This document shows positions 35,398-47,933 of a stretch of 64,000 bases of DNA, one piece after another. This DNA comes from Ulva prolifera. Its lineage: Eukaryota > Chlorophyta > Ulvophyceae > Ulvales > Ulvaceae. The position numbers and the translations under genes are program-made. Location of the stretch: NCBI GenBank assembly GCA_023078555.1, contig CM041200.1, positions 5,422,936 through 5,486,935 on the forward strand, read 5' to 3'. Each line of letters opens with the position of its first letter. Within the stretch, counting starts at the first letter, position 1. The notes below the pieces were generated by a model that worked only from the letters and a program-made list of their open reading frames with translations, did not search any database and was not told the DNA's origin.

Positions 35398-38300
35398 TCA
35401 CACAGCATTGACGGTGCTAAAACATGAATGGACACAGTTTCGCCACCACCACCAAGCTGGATCAATGAAGACTGAATGCCGAGTCAGTACAATCACTGGT
35501 CCCAGGGGCGCAAAGAAGGCAGCACACCCTGACACTATGGGCTCAGCTGATATCAGAAAGTCGAATTGCTGCGCATGCAGCTCTTCCGCAGTCAGAGTTT
35601 CATTCTGCACCGCAGCAGACCATTAGATGGAAGAAAGGTGTCACGATCCAAATGTACAGGACCAAGAACCGCTCGTTTTGCGTTGGTGCAGGCCCATAAT
35701 ATGTGGTGCAGAGCTGCCATGCAAGCGCACATGGCTTCAGCCACACCACTTGAACCACGCTTGCCTTTGAAGGCACACCTTGAAGTACTGCCAGCTGGGC
35801 ATGACTTGACCGAAACGCGTGACGCCAGTCATGCATGCCATCGTGTCCATGTGAACACGCACAGGCGACGCTGAGTTTGCCGTGGATTCACCTGGCATGG
35901 CTAGCAGTTGCCCTGCATTCTCATGCAGCCATGCTAGCGCCTCTCCTCCTGCATTCAACACCGTCTCGTAGGGCAGTGCTCAGCGCTGCCGTGTCGTGCT
36001 GTGCTGGCTGCGGAGGCCCCTTAAACAGCGTGGCCATCAGCGAGCCACCACGGCGCAAATGGCAGCACGGAATGGGCAGCACAAGGACGCCATGTGATAA
36101 TTGGTTTGGAAGCCACACCCGGATAGTTATGTACTGACGCCTGTGTGAACACGGCGACTGCTGCAGTGGAGAGCAAGAGGGCTCCGATGGAGCACAGGCG
36201 GGCCACTGAAAACATGGGGCTCCTGGCTCCATTGCTCCAGAGCTTCTTCAGCCCGCAAGCAGCAGTCATGGTGAACATTGGCAGCACCGGGAAGATGAAT
36301 CGAATCTGCATATTGAACAGGCTCACGAGGCTGGCAGATCCAGCAAATCTAGCTCGAGCAAGCCTCAGATTTGTGGCTGCATGCCCAAGTAACTAGAATC
36401 GTCTATATCGTTCAGAGTTCACTTCTACGAAGCAGCTCCGACAGCTTTCTTGAGCAAGCCAAAACTGCCCCCAAACCTTGCGCACCTGCCAGGCCAACAG
36501 CAATGTTAGTGCATGCGTCGGAAGAAGCTGTCCATGCCTGTAGAGAACACCCAGCGCAGCCTAGCGCTGCCTGTGGGAGCTGCTGCAGCAAGCCAGAAAC
36601 AACTGGAACAACGCATTCACTGCTGGTGGTCAAGTGCACGCAGGGACACATGGCCAGCCACATCAAGGCACTCTCTGCAGTCGCATACTGCGAGTCTGAG
36701 CTGTCAAGACAAGCAGTGCAGCATGCTGAGGCCTGAAGGCGCGGAGCAGGTGTCACCCACGTGCACATGCCCTGCATGTGTGCACCATGTGGGCCCAGCT
36801 CACCTCCTTGTGTCCGAGGCAGGAATACAGCGCGATGAAGGCAGTGGCTGCGGCTGCATATGGCCTGACCTTGGGCTCCAGGACAGCGCCAACAACGGAC
36901 AAAGGCAGGCTCGCAAGCAGCCCCCGCGGTAGTGCCGACGTCCAGTACCAGTGCCACGGCATGACCCCCCACTCCTTACTCCTGCACAGCGGAGGTGTGC
37001 TTGGAATGATGCCGATTTTCGGCAGTCAGGAGCACTGCTATGATGGCACATACGTTGGCCAAAGAGTTCCTGTACCCGAGTCGGGAAAGCAGATGCGCCG
37101 AGAGCAAGGTGAGGACAGCCATGATGCAACAGCCTGATCGTCTTGCATCCAAAGCTGCACTGTCACTTCCGTTCTCATTGCCGTCTGGATCATGCAGGGC
37201 GAAAAGCCCGGCCGAGCGATGACCAGCAAAGCAACCACAAAGCGATGTGCATGGTGAGCTGTACAACGCAACAGTGAGAAGCAGCCAGTGTTGGGCAGCA
37301 ACACAGGCAAACATGTGCAGACAAAAATTCACAAGGAGTCGCATGGTGCCGCACTTGTTCAGCACCGTGTTGAACCACAGAACTTCCCCCTCTGGCCAAA
37401 GCGGTCTGCCCCAGACGATGCTGTCAAACGCGACAGTGGCCACAAGGGCAGCTGCAGCACTAGTCATGCCGATCATGACGAGGCGGAGCAACTGCATGCG
37501 ACGTGTGGCTAGCAGGGCGAGGCTAACACAGGCCACGAGCAGCAGCATGTCGCAGCGGGTGATGATCGTGACAGCCGTAAGGAGGGCTGGCGCAAGCCAG
37601 ACCTCTGTACCATCAAGCCAGTGGGCGAATGCAAGGACCACCGGCCCAAAAGCAAACACATTGGGTAGAGTCCTGCTGGCGTAGAAGGGGATGTGGAACT
37701 GCAGGCAGCTGAGGAGAAGGAAGGAGGCTCGAGTAGCAGAGCCAAACGCCCTGCCTCCAGCAATCGCGAGGCGGCAAAGGCAGAGCCATGAGAAGATTCC
37801 CTGCACCAACATAAATTGTGAGGCGTCATACCAGCGGTCTCGTGGGCCGCTCACTAACTTGCGGAGCATGCATGCCACACCAGCGATGAATGGCTCCAGC
37901 CGCATGGAGGTTGCAGTCACATGCTTCGTGTGAACCCCAGATGGCCACAAAGTTGTACATGCGCATGGCTAGCCAAGAAATGATCCGAGCGTGCAGAAGT
38001 GCCAGCATCCCAAGAGCGGATGGTGTTGCTTTGGTTTGGAGCGTGTTGCATGGGGGCGACATCATCGCCTGCGCATGGGCGACAGGGATGGGCACAGGCA
38101 GGAGCGCACAAGGAGACACACCAAGGTGCCACGTGTGATGTAAAGGGCATAAATCTTGGGGATTCCCAAGAAGCGCAATGGTTGAGAAGCTGGAGCTGAT
38201 GCAACTGCAAGCAATGCTGGTCCTGCAGATCGAATGTGAATGTCATGACGCATTTTCATGGCACAGCTCAGGTCCCTGAGCCCAAGACATGACGACGTAG

Positions 38301-38582
38301 CTGGCACACAAAGGAAACTGAATTGCAGACGTCATGCAGCGATTGGGGACTTGATGACGTCACAGTAAGGCTGTCACCTATGAAGGATCTCGGAACGACG
38401 CCCGGAAACTCCTGGTGATCATATGCGCTCAAGTTTGGCCCTTCATGCAGGAAGTCGTGCACGGCCTGGACACCAAAGCTCTCCTCGACCTTTGTGTAAG
38501 GCGCGAGGAAGACATTCGAAATAATGCAGGCCAGGAGGATGAGCTGTAATCCTGCAGCAACATTCAGGCACATGAGCTCCAT
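35398..38582 (-). CDS. ALG12: ALG12, dolichyl-P-mannose:Man7GlcNAc2-PP-dolichol alpha-1,6-mannosyltransferase
   Basis: Adds the eighth mannose to the lipid-linked N-glycan precursor in the ER lumen. Seven exons close in phase: 38582-38378, 38222-38122, 37800-37355, 36981-36804, 36305-36119, 35948-35779, 35604-35398 (1494 nt, 497 aa, close to the plant and human enzymes). Landmarks: [16 protein letters not shown] (first luminal loop with the catalytic acidic residues of the GT22 family), [82 protein letters not shown]. Many hydrophobic stretches fit a multi-pass ER membrane protein. The start ATG is the first in the exon and directly precedes a transmembrane helix. The distinction from ALG9 and PIG-B rests on the HKE-x-RFI and EFPGVVPR blocks. 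Confidence 0.95.
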
Positions 38583-41500
38583 TACTGACCTGTTGTACAG
38601 TTATAGAACAGTTGCTGAGCACTGCCGTGTCACAGTCTTTCACTCAGAGTCATAAATGCACCCATGATACTAGTATGGCAGCACTTCGACCGGGCATTGT
38701 AGCAGCCTGCTTGTCACCGCTGAGACAGCCGAGACCTTGGGTACCATGCCTGTGCAAATGAGAGACGACGCTGAAAGGCACCGGATCATCAGAAGTACAA
38801 CGTGCGATCAATTGCGAACAAGGTTGCTACCTGGTCACTAGGTACACAAGAAGCGGACATCAGTAGGGATCTAAACCAGGATGGCGTCGAGGTGCAGCAT
38901 AGCATGCGAAGGCACCGCCTGGTGCGCATCACGAGGATGTGGTGCAGTGCGGTGACCTCTCGAACGTTTTGCCCGAATAGGCCAATGATGCACAGACGAT
39001 GATGTGCCTCAAGCCACTTCATGTTGGGGCCGTGCACGAGGGTGGACGGTCCGTGCGGGAAACTTGAAGCGCGGCCCTCGTGACACTGCAGCTGGGCTTG
39101 GATTTGGTGTACTGTGTTGGTTTGAATGGGCTATCTATATGAGCGTTGCCTGCGGTGCTGACCGCCTCTGACGTGCTTGCAAGGCAAGCGCGGTCTTCAC
39201 CTCTGGACTTCAGGCGTGTATGTGAAAGCAGTGACCGACCACTAATATCCCCTCGAAATGGATTTTTACCCTACAGTAGTGAGTTGCAGGGCCAGCGCTT
39301 AGGTTGTTTGGGGTCGCAGGGCCAGCGCTGGACTGGCTCTCGATCTCCCGGGCAAGCGCGTTCTGGAATGCGCGTGATCACAACCAGCGGCAACGAAGAT
39401 GATCAATTTGGCTTACAATTATAGTCTGTAATTGATTCTCTCTTGCTGGCAAAGATACCGCCAGCCGTCGGGACTCGGCACTGTGCACTACAGCTGCTTG
39501 CAGATCTACGTCGCTGCGGTCCCGTGTACACGCTTTGGGCCTATGATAGCCACCACATCAGATGAATGATAAGACTATAGTCGATATCGAGTATCGTTTT
39601 ACGACACTGTGGTGCGATTGTCTCGCATCAAGAACGCCCGAGCGGGGACGTAAAAGCGCGACATGCATTCGCCAACGGTGTGGAGCTAGCTCATCGAGTT
39701 GAAGCTCATCGAGCGCCAAGCGCGCACACGTAATATGATTTCCCGAGCCCAAACGAAGGAGACACCAATTGATTTTTCCAGCATCGCGCGCACGTTCCTA
39801 TGCCCTCCAGGAGAACAACACCAGCTAGTACAGGATCGTGATGAATCCACTCGACACTCTCGCATCTGTTTGCTCAGGTACGAGTTCAGCTCTGCAAGTT
39901 CTGATAGAGCATGCTTCGGACGATCACAACCGAGGTGACTTTCAATCTCCTGGGCGAATGAACACCGTCACGTCGTGCAAGCTCTTTCATCCTCTGCGGA
40001 TACTGCCTGCACAGTCACCTAGCTGAGATGAATTTAAGCTCGTGGCGGACATCGCTGTCGTAACGGCGAATACCGCTAGACCACGCCGCTCTTGCGTAGG
40101 AACCGTGTATGGATTGATGCGGTTTAAATGCGAGCTCGCAACTGACTCGCACCTTCACTGATTCGATTCTCGACATATTTGATCACATCACCCCGATTAC
40201 GAGTTCGCGAAGTGCTTTGGCTGCCACATTCGGACAGTCCTCGACACCTTACATTCAGTGCCATGGCTGTTCGCACATATGCGACTGCAGCGGTAGATAA
40301 ATACTTTGTGAAAGATCGTCTCGAATCCCTGCGTTGCTGTAGGTCGGATCACATGCTTGATTTGATCCAAAACTTGGATGTCAGTGGTCGCATTCGCTTG
40401 GTGCCGCTCAACGCACCTGTTGCCAAATTTTGGTAGACGGGTATACGTGCATGCAGATATTGACCCGCTCGCTGATCTCACCTGGATGATCGAGCGGCTG
40501 CATTCAAACGCCAAACCGATGGCTCCAGCCGCGAAGCAAGCATCTATTGGGCTGTCCGGTGTCCGCCCGACCAGTACAATGCCTCAATGGCCATATCCAT
40601 GTGCTCCAGAGGCAGAATTCGAACCAAATTGTCGATTCGCAGAGGCCGGCAACTCTGACGTTGAACTTCGATGGAGGTGCACCAAGCCGAGGAGCGGGCT
40701 GGACAAGGCAGGATCGTCGAAGTCCAACATTTCATCATACGGCACTGTAGCTACTGCGCAGGTTCGTGTTTTTGTATTTTCAGAATGAACTATCGTTTCT
40801 CCAGTGCGCTGTCGCGTACAGCGTCCACTGCATACGTGTACTCTTGGCACCAGCATGTCGCCATGCACTGTGCTTTGTCACTGAATGCTGTCGAGAATGT
40901 GGCACGAGCCTAAAGACGCTCATGGTGCTCGCAATTGCAATTAGACAGCACTACCAGGGGGCGTGCATGCAGGGACCCCTCAACTTTGCGTCTTGGACAG
41001 CAGCGGGCTCACCACCGCTGACAACAGCAAACAACCCACGTGTACAAGACGAGTGTCCAGTTACTGAAGGCCCGCTTCCGGCTAAACGACGACGCAAGGT
41101 AATGGGAGCCACTGTGGTGCCTCACCAGCCACGGCTCCCTATCAGCCTACTCAACATGGACAAACACCTGGAGCTTCCTGGGCGTCAAGATGGCATCGAT
41201 TTGTTTCATTCAGGGAACGCAGAAACGCTATCGAAGCCACCGGTATGGTCTGCAGGACAACAGCCGTTCGCCACCACGCGACGAACGGGTGTCCACTCGT
41301 GAGCGAGTCCTCAGCCGGTCGGCGCGTGATGACGTGGAGCATGGTTATGATCGCTCATCGTTGACATTGCGATATATCGAGAGAAAAATAAATTCATTGA
41401 AGAGAGTGAGAGAGACAGAACCGAGTCGGAGGCGTCGGAAACTGCATACAGAACACGTTTCAGGATGCATTGTCGGCAGATCTGCACTGCACTGACCCGT

Positions 41501-44128
41501 ACTCGCTGCAATACGGGTCTGGAACATATGCGCAGTGCCGGTCGAGTTACAGTTTTTGCCTATGTCCGCCTGTCATAATCAATCGTCAACCTGAGCTGGC
41601 CACTTGTTTCTTCAGCGCCGATTGTGAGCGGTGAGGTTGTACATGAAAGCCTCATTTGTCCAACATTTTGACAGCATGCTCTGCCATGCGTATTCGTTGA
41701 CTGGCTTTAATGTTTGTGCGGTCTGCTCTATTCTGAGGCTGTCTACTGTAAGACATATTGGCTCGATTTGGTCCGGTAATGACGGCGTTTCCCTCAGATC
41801 TCCCACCAATCTATGCTGGCATCACCCACATGCATGTTTCATGCGGTTCATGTGACAAGCTGTTACCGTAGCAGCAGACACACTGTGTAGAAACACTGTG
41901 CTGATGTTGACAGACATTAATTTCATGCATGCGAACCTTCAACAGATAGCTGTTATGTAGGTAAATCAGACTGAGAATTCTGCCAATCCATCATACCACA
42001 ACCGCTTGCATGGCACACGTTGCATTGTTGAGGACACTCATTGCAGACCATCAGCGAAACGTGCCTTCCCAAATAAAAGTGTGTGATGCACTGCTCTGCA
42101 ACCCTCGGAGATTCCCGCCGACATAGACGATTTTCCCAGAAAATGCTGCCAGGATTGGTAGAACCTGACAGGGTGCCCCACTGAAAACGGGCTGTCAGAA
42201 CCTTTACCATCTGAAGCCGTTGAGGATAGATAGTAATGTTTACACGAGATAACGATTGGAATACTGAGTCGAAATCCGCAGGTAAACTGTGGCGTCTTGC
42301 CTTATGTACCTATTGTGTTCAGAACAGTGTCAGCTGTGCCACCCTGGCAGCAGCCCGCAGCGCTGCAGTACTCGAGATAACGAGGTACAGTGCAGCTGCA
42401 GCGAAATGGCATCACCATCTGAAGATAGCGAGCGCAGCCCACTGGAAGCTGTCCCTCAGTGGTGCAGTCCCGCTCGATTGTGATCAAATCTAGCGTGGAT
42501 CTCTCCGAAAAGAAAAGACCCTGTAGAGCACTGGCGTGACGTGCGCTTGCTTGCCACATTGAGGCGCACATGCAACGGGCTGAACCACGATGTGTTCGGA
42601 TCATCAATAACTGTCATCAAAACTGGATTATGGCTAATTGAATGTACTACAAGGGACTGCACAGACCCCCAGATGCATTGGCCTAACGATACCGGTATAC
42701 TGGAGCATTTCATCTGATGCCAGTCCATACAATTTGATATATGCTTGATAGCAAGCTTTCGGAAAAGTTCTTCATCCTCGTCTTGGAGCCGCCCCACGTA
42801 TGCTTGTCAGGGGCATGCGACGATACGTGAACAGAGAGCATAATGTGAATGGTCTAAGGCACTGCTGAAAGTTAGCCATCTTGAACTGCTCCACAGCCGA
42901 TCTGCATGTAATCGATCACAGTAACCTCATACTCTGCAGCAGTGTACTTTATCTTCATGCATGAACTCAAATCAGAGCTGCGCAGCAGTGCCATCAGGAA
43001 AATGGGCATCGAGCTGCGGAGCAGCTGTAGCTACCATGCACAAAAATCCCAGGGCAGCAGACAGGTAATCAGCCTCGCAGAAGCTGCGGTGGAGGGCGAA
43101 GAAGCCTCAAGACGCGTCAGACCATGAGGAAGGGACGACCAGAAGAGGCGCGGCGCTGCTGACTCCGAGCATGAACAAGGACTTTGCATGAAGTCTTGCG
43201 GCTACACACCTTGCCTCACATTCGTATGACAGGCTCCATCAGACGACGAATGATGCCTGCTGCGCGCACCACGGCCTGGATTCACCAAAAGTGTCGCCCA
43301 CACCAGTTTCTGGGCCACAATGCTGAGTCCAAGACAGGCCGAGCGCATCTAAGGCAAAGAGAGGAGATGCAAATGTGTCATGAACCCTGCTCATCTGTCA
43401 CTTCAGCTTGTCCAAAGCTGCTGAGCTTGACTTGGACTCTACAAAGATGTGATCACGTGGGCATGCAGACACAGACATGAGCCCACTGATGAGTATAGCC
43501 AGGGAAGCTGCATACCCGAGACGCTGCAAGAGCTTCAGAGCTTCTTCGTTGCCAAGACCTGTTCTTGCATGCATGTCAACCATCCTAGTGATGACACACA
43601 TCATACCCTCGCCATCATGGTCGACGCCGGCCAGCCAGGACGTACAGTCAATCTGCATATCGCAATCAATGGCATGGATGCAACAAGAAATGGGGATACC
43701 ATCAGGCCTCACTCTGTTGCAGAGGACACCTGTTGCAGAAGACAACCGCAGTGAAACATCTCACAGCGCAAGAGGTTTGGTATCATGCATGGCACTCACA
43801 GAACCATGTGGACCAGCAGGACTTGACTGAAGGTGGCAGATTAAAGGGACAGCATTGCAACTTAAAGCCACCAATTGTGAACATTTTCCTTGTAAGATTC
43901 AACGACGGTGAGACAGGCATGCTGTGAATCACTTGTCTGCCTAGCATGATCAAGCGTACTGGCTGTAACAACACACAAATGTACCGTAATCCCACCTACC
44001 TGAGGCAACGAAATCATTATAAACCTATGCTGACTGCACCAGTGCGAGATTTTGCATCAAGAAAGCACAGGGTCCACATGGATTCTGATCTTCGAATAGG
44101 CGGAAGGAAGGCAGGAACACAATCGTAA
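38583..44128. other. 5.5-kb region without a clear gene
   Basis: Several open frames exist, but none reaches a recognised domain. On the + strand, 40263-40436 (start MAVRTYATAAVDKYFVKDRL) is followed in another frame by an ORF to 40788 and a third to 41302 that contains a nuclear-signal-like AKRRRK. These could be exons of one unrecognised gene, but I could not join them. The part from 39400 to 41600 has more CG dinucleotides than its surroundings. On the - strand, frames at 42456-42797 and 43398-43745 also lack a family. No RNA gene was seen. Confidence 0.4.
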
Positions 44129-45258
44129 TCAGGACCAAAACGTCAAATACACCAATCTGACTTGTGGACGATGGACCTGTGCAAGGTCTGATTCATTTTG
44201 CGGCAGCTTTGTAGGCTGCCACAGCATCACTGAGATGCGCAGAACGCTTTGCGATCCAGAAACACGATCAATGTATGCATTGATACTGTCTTGAAACAAA
44301 CACACCTGCCAAAAAACTCTCCTCCGGTCCAAAGACCTCGGTGTGGTAAGTTTACAAGATCGATTGATACACCAAACAACAGGGACGACAAAAAAGGGTT
44401 TCAGATCGAACCTTGAGAAAGTTGGCAGCAAGGAATACGCAGGCGAGCGCGACAGTAATGGGAGGCTCCACATTCGCTGCGCCACAGCAGTACGCATCGC
44501 TCACAGCGCTCCAGGCATGTCGAGCGAGCAAAGGGTTTTTGCTACTGTCAACATGATCTTCAAAAACAGCCTTGCGCATTGCCTTGTGTTCTTTCATATT
44601 GTTGAGGATAGGAGGCAGATCGGAGTGAGCAGAGAAAGTGAGCAAATTGCAGTCCAGAGCTTGCAGTAGCAAGACTTCATTGTCCAGCAGCATCTTGGTG
44701 GTGAAGGTGCCGACCAGTGACTGGTCGTGATTGATTGCAAATGCGGTGTAGAATTTGGATTTTTGGATGTTGTTCTCATTCACTTTGACTGCATCATGTC
44801 CGGCATTAGGTGGCAAGACGGAGTGTCTGTACTCACGGAAGTGCTCAAGAGTGCCAAGCAAAATAGGTAAGCGCCTTTCGCACCAGAAAGGTAGACACAA
44901 GCAGGCACTATTAGGCGCGGGTCGTGATCCTGAAATGTGTACTTGCTGAAGAACCTGTAGAAGAATGTACATGCTGTAGTTGCGACCCTCAGCCGTGCCT
45001 TATCCAAAGCAGCAACCATTGTGAATATTCGCGTGCAGTAAAATTCTTTAAGCTGCTGAATTTGCGTAGCTGTGACTCCAATCTTCAGCAGCGCTGCAGG
45101 TACTTGCTCCAACTGCAGCCACACCTCATGCTCATATCTATACGCTTCAATCAGGACGTCCTCAATATGCGACAAGATGGTCAAAATGACGCGACGCTCA
45201 CCTCCTCCTCTGGTATCAGCCCTGCCCGTTGATTTGATGCCCAGAAGACTGCTGCCAT
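44129..45258 (-). CDS. CCNC: Cyclin C (CDK8 module of Mediator)
   Basis: Regulatory partner of CDK8 in the Mediator kinase module. Four exons close in phase: 45258-45202, 45160-44884, 44788-44412, 44305-44129 (888 nt, 295 aa; human cyclin C is 283). The start MAAVFWASNQ matches the family's MAGNFWQSSHY. The first cyclin box has LRVATTACTFFYRFFSKYTF and DPRLIVPACVYLSVKVNEN, with the usual VEE as VNE. The second box has LLDNEVLLLQALDCNLLTFS and PPITVALACVFLAANFLK. An insertion of about 25 residues (KSKFYTAFAINHDQSLV) separates the boxes. The last exon (VCLFQDSINAYIDRVSG) is the least certain. It is divergent from the TSNAXIP1-like gene, with 482 bases between the starts. Confidence 0.88.
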
Positions 45259-45740
45259 ATCGCTACGCAGGCGTGCAGTTCAGCAGCTCAACGTCAGGTT
45301 AAGTGCGAGTTAGAGCTGCGACTTGCCTCTCGGTTTCAGGAGACGAGTATGCGTCTACTATATACGTCTGCGGAGATCTGGCAAGGGGGCTGGAAACAGA
45401 GAAAAAAATTAACATTAACCATTAAAAGGAGTTTGCTATGAAGCTCCAAACTAGCCAATCGGCTACTACAGTTTTCGTGCTCTGATTTTCGAGCGAAATG
45501 CGCAGTAAACTGTTTCGCTGGTGTCTTCCGGGTCATCTCGCTATGCTCTGATCCTGTGCACATCTGGCCGTGTCTATGCGCCAGCGAACAAGCTGCACAC
45601 AATGGTTGCAGTGGGCAAGATTGTTTACAGTGCGAAGATTTCTGCTGCCAGTGCTGGCCCGCGTGTGTCGCCGGCTCCTCCCGTGCAAGCAACAAACTCC
45701 TTCCGCAACGGCGAAGCACACTGTTCCATCATCAGAAAGT
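45259..45740. promoter_or_regulatory. Divergent promoter region, cyclin C / TSNAXIP1-like
   Basis: The spacer between two head-to-head start codons must hold both promoters. It contains an A/T-rich tract (about 45398-45440) and no obvious TATA box at the usual distance. If the TSNAXIP1-like gene starts further upstream, the spacer is shorter. Confidence 0.35.
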
Positions 45741-46771
45741 ATGAGGAATTCACGTAGAGAGGAGAGCATCGAGTCAAGCAAAGTTGTCAGAGAGTTGTCT
45801 CCGAGAAGGGTGTACAGCAAGGCTCGTGCCCGATGCGATGGACAATCAGGCGTGCTTGGTGAAGTTGCCTTTGAAACAGCCGTAAGCCAGTTCAGGCGTG
45901 TAGAATGTGGACCATCATCGAGTACAAGTTCCTGCTCTGTTCAAGAAGCATCAATTACGACTGCTCGGCATCGACCCGGCGGAGTCGATTGTAGAACGGA
46001 ACCCGTCAACAGAGTTGAAGCAGCAGCCACAATTACTTGAAGAGGTTGACGTACGAGTTCAACCTGAGTTCATTCATCATGATTGTGCATGCGACGCACA
46101 CTCCAGTGTCTCATCCTTCTGTTGCGGATCGCAGGAGTATCTCAGAAAGAAGCTTGCCAAGGCTGAAAACAAGGCATTGGTGTACGGCCCTATGAAATCA
46201 AGCTGGGCTGCAGCAATGCTCAAAGTTGATGTATATCGGCAGGTCAGAATCAACGCTCCTGGACTGTCTCGTCGGTATGGTGGTATCGAAATTTCTGTGG
46301 GGTACTCTCATATGTGTTCATTAGTAGAAACATTTACCAACAGGTGCCAAGCTGTAGGTGTTCGAGATTCTGATTAATGCCATGACGACGTACAAGCCGA
46401 TACTAAAAAAGATCAAGCGTCAGTATGATTGGGCCTTGGAGGACGCAATGAAGACCTCCTTCGAAAACATCCACCTGAAGTCTGAAGTGGCGGCAGCAGA
46501 GTTGAACCTGAGCAAAGCAGTGGACCAAGCACTGTCTGAATGCGGAGATAATGCCTTAGTCCTGCGTGATCAGTTGTTTTCTCAGTTGTCAGAATCGGAA
46601 ACTAAGGCCAAAGCGGCGGAAGCCGAGGCGCTTGCTGCGGAGGTCACCACGAAGGCGGCAAAGCAGGAGCTACTTCAGTTACAGAATAAAGCCATTGCAC
46701 TCCAGCAAGAAAATCGCAAACTTCAGGAGCGACTGCTAGCACATTCAACGTGGTCACTTGCAGCAAAGTAG
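45741..46771 (+). CDS. TSNAXIP1 N-terminal-domain coiled-coil protein, probably axonemal
   Basis: The joined exons ending at 46242 and starting at 46358 (phase 0) read VDVYRQ then VFEILINAMTTYKPILKKIKRQYD, the signature of the translin-associated factor X-interacting protein 1 N-terminal domain. Upstream, SQEYLRKKLAKAENKALVYG supplies the domain's first helix. Downstream the chain is a heptad-rich coiled coil (AEAEALAAEVTTKAAKQELL) to a stop at 46771. Homologues are mostly found in organisms with cilia or flagella, so a flagellar role is inferred. ATG 45741 opens a frame (MRNSRREES) that must be spliced to the frame starting near 45903; a GTGTAC donor near 45811 would do this in phase, but it is unproven. 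The stop codon directly follows AAAG, so a further exon beyond 46771 is possible. Confidence 0.7.
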
Positions 46772-47933
46772 TTGGATGTGTACCTGGACATCCGGCGCAG
46801 CTCAGCACCATTGATCAGCTTGATGATCTCGGTACAGAGGGGCGGGGTGCGGACAGGTAGGACAACGCATTGGTGAATGTAGCGAGGGTGTGCATGCCAG
46901 TCTTGCTGGCTTGAGAAGATTGATCAGTGCATGGTGGGCAATCTGGAGTTTGGGATTGAATCGTGTAGGGAATCCTAGACAAGCTGGACCAACATGGATG
47001 TCTGATACATTTTCTGGGTGAAGATGGAGACACTGTGACTCAATCAGCCTGCCAACAAGTAACATGGGCACACAAACCGGGTTACCAGAAATCACCACCA
47101 CTGAGACAGCAGCCAGGTGCACTAATGAGGTCTATTGTCTGGCTTAAGATACTCTATGGCCCAGGCTCTTTCAGATGCATGTGCATGACTTTGGTTGTTG
47201 GAGGAAAATGCAGCCTGGGAGGGGATGGATTGCAGATCACACCGTAGATGGCGAATTGTATCCCGCCGCAGCCCCTCAGATACTCGCGTCGTGACGACGC
47301 AGCATTGCAGCTTGCCAGCCAGTCATCCGTTGGTTTAATCTCAAATCCACTGAACTGTGCCCCAGATCACCATTCCTTGCTGACGCTTGCGCACAGGTAC
47401 ACCTGTGCCAACCTTGTGCCTCCACACACATTATCTAGTCTGCTAAGTTCATTGGCGTATGTGTGTACACGTATGCTCACCGAGGAGGGGTCAACACCAA
47501 GGATCCATGCAAATCTGTGCGAACCAGCCACAACTCTTGTCACAGTTTCACAGACGGTGCATGTATGCCAACTTCCGTTGACACCCTTTCGCATAGATTC
47601 GATAATTCGAATTCTGTCTTGGAGCAGCTTCAAATCTGACTCATTACTTAAGCGGTCTGTACAAAGAAGATCACACAGTTCATGCAACTACACCCTTGTA
47701 AAGATCCGGATGTAGGAGGCGCTGTCTTGGATACGTGACACAGGACGCTGTGCTATGTCACAAGGAAATGCATTAGTCACAAAACTTGTGCTGCAATCAC
47801 CTAAGCCCCGTTCACTATTCTGGAAACACTTTCATAACCTAGAACTGTATGTTACACAGGTCTTACAACAAATAAGTACCTGTGCCAATCAAGGCCTGAA
47901 GGTGTGCAAGATCACAGAGCAAATTCATTCACA
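46772..47933. other. Convergent intergenic region
   Basis: No gene supported. A - strand frame at 47367-47687 (LLQDRIRIIESMRKG) looks protein-like but stands alone. TTACA at 47852-47856 and 47863-47867 are TGTAA on the - strand, 67-82 bases past the TTM3 stop, and are its probable poly(A) signals. Confidence 0.45.
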
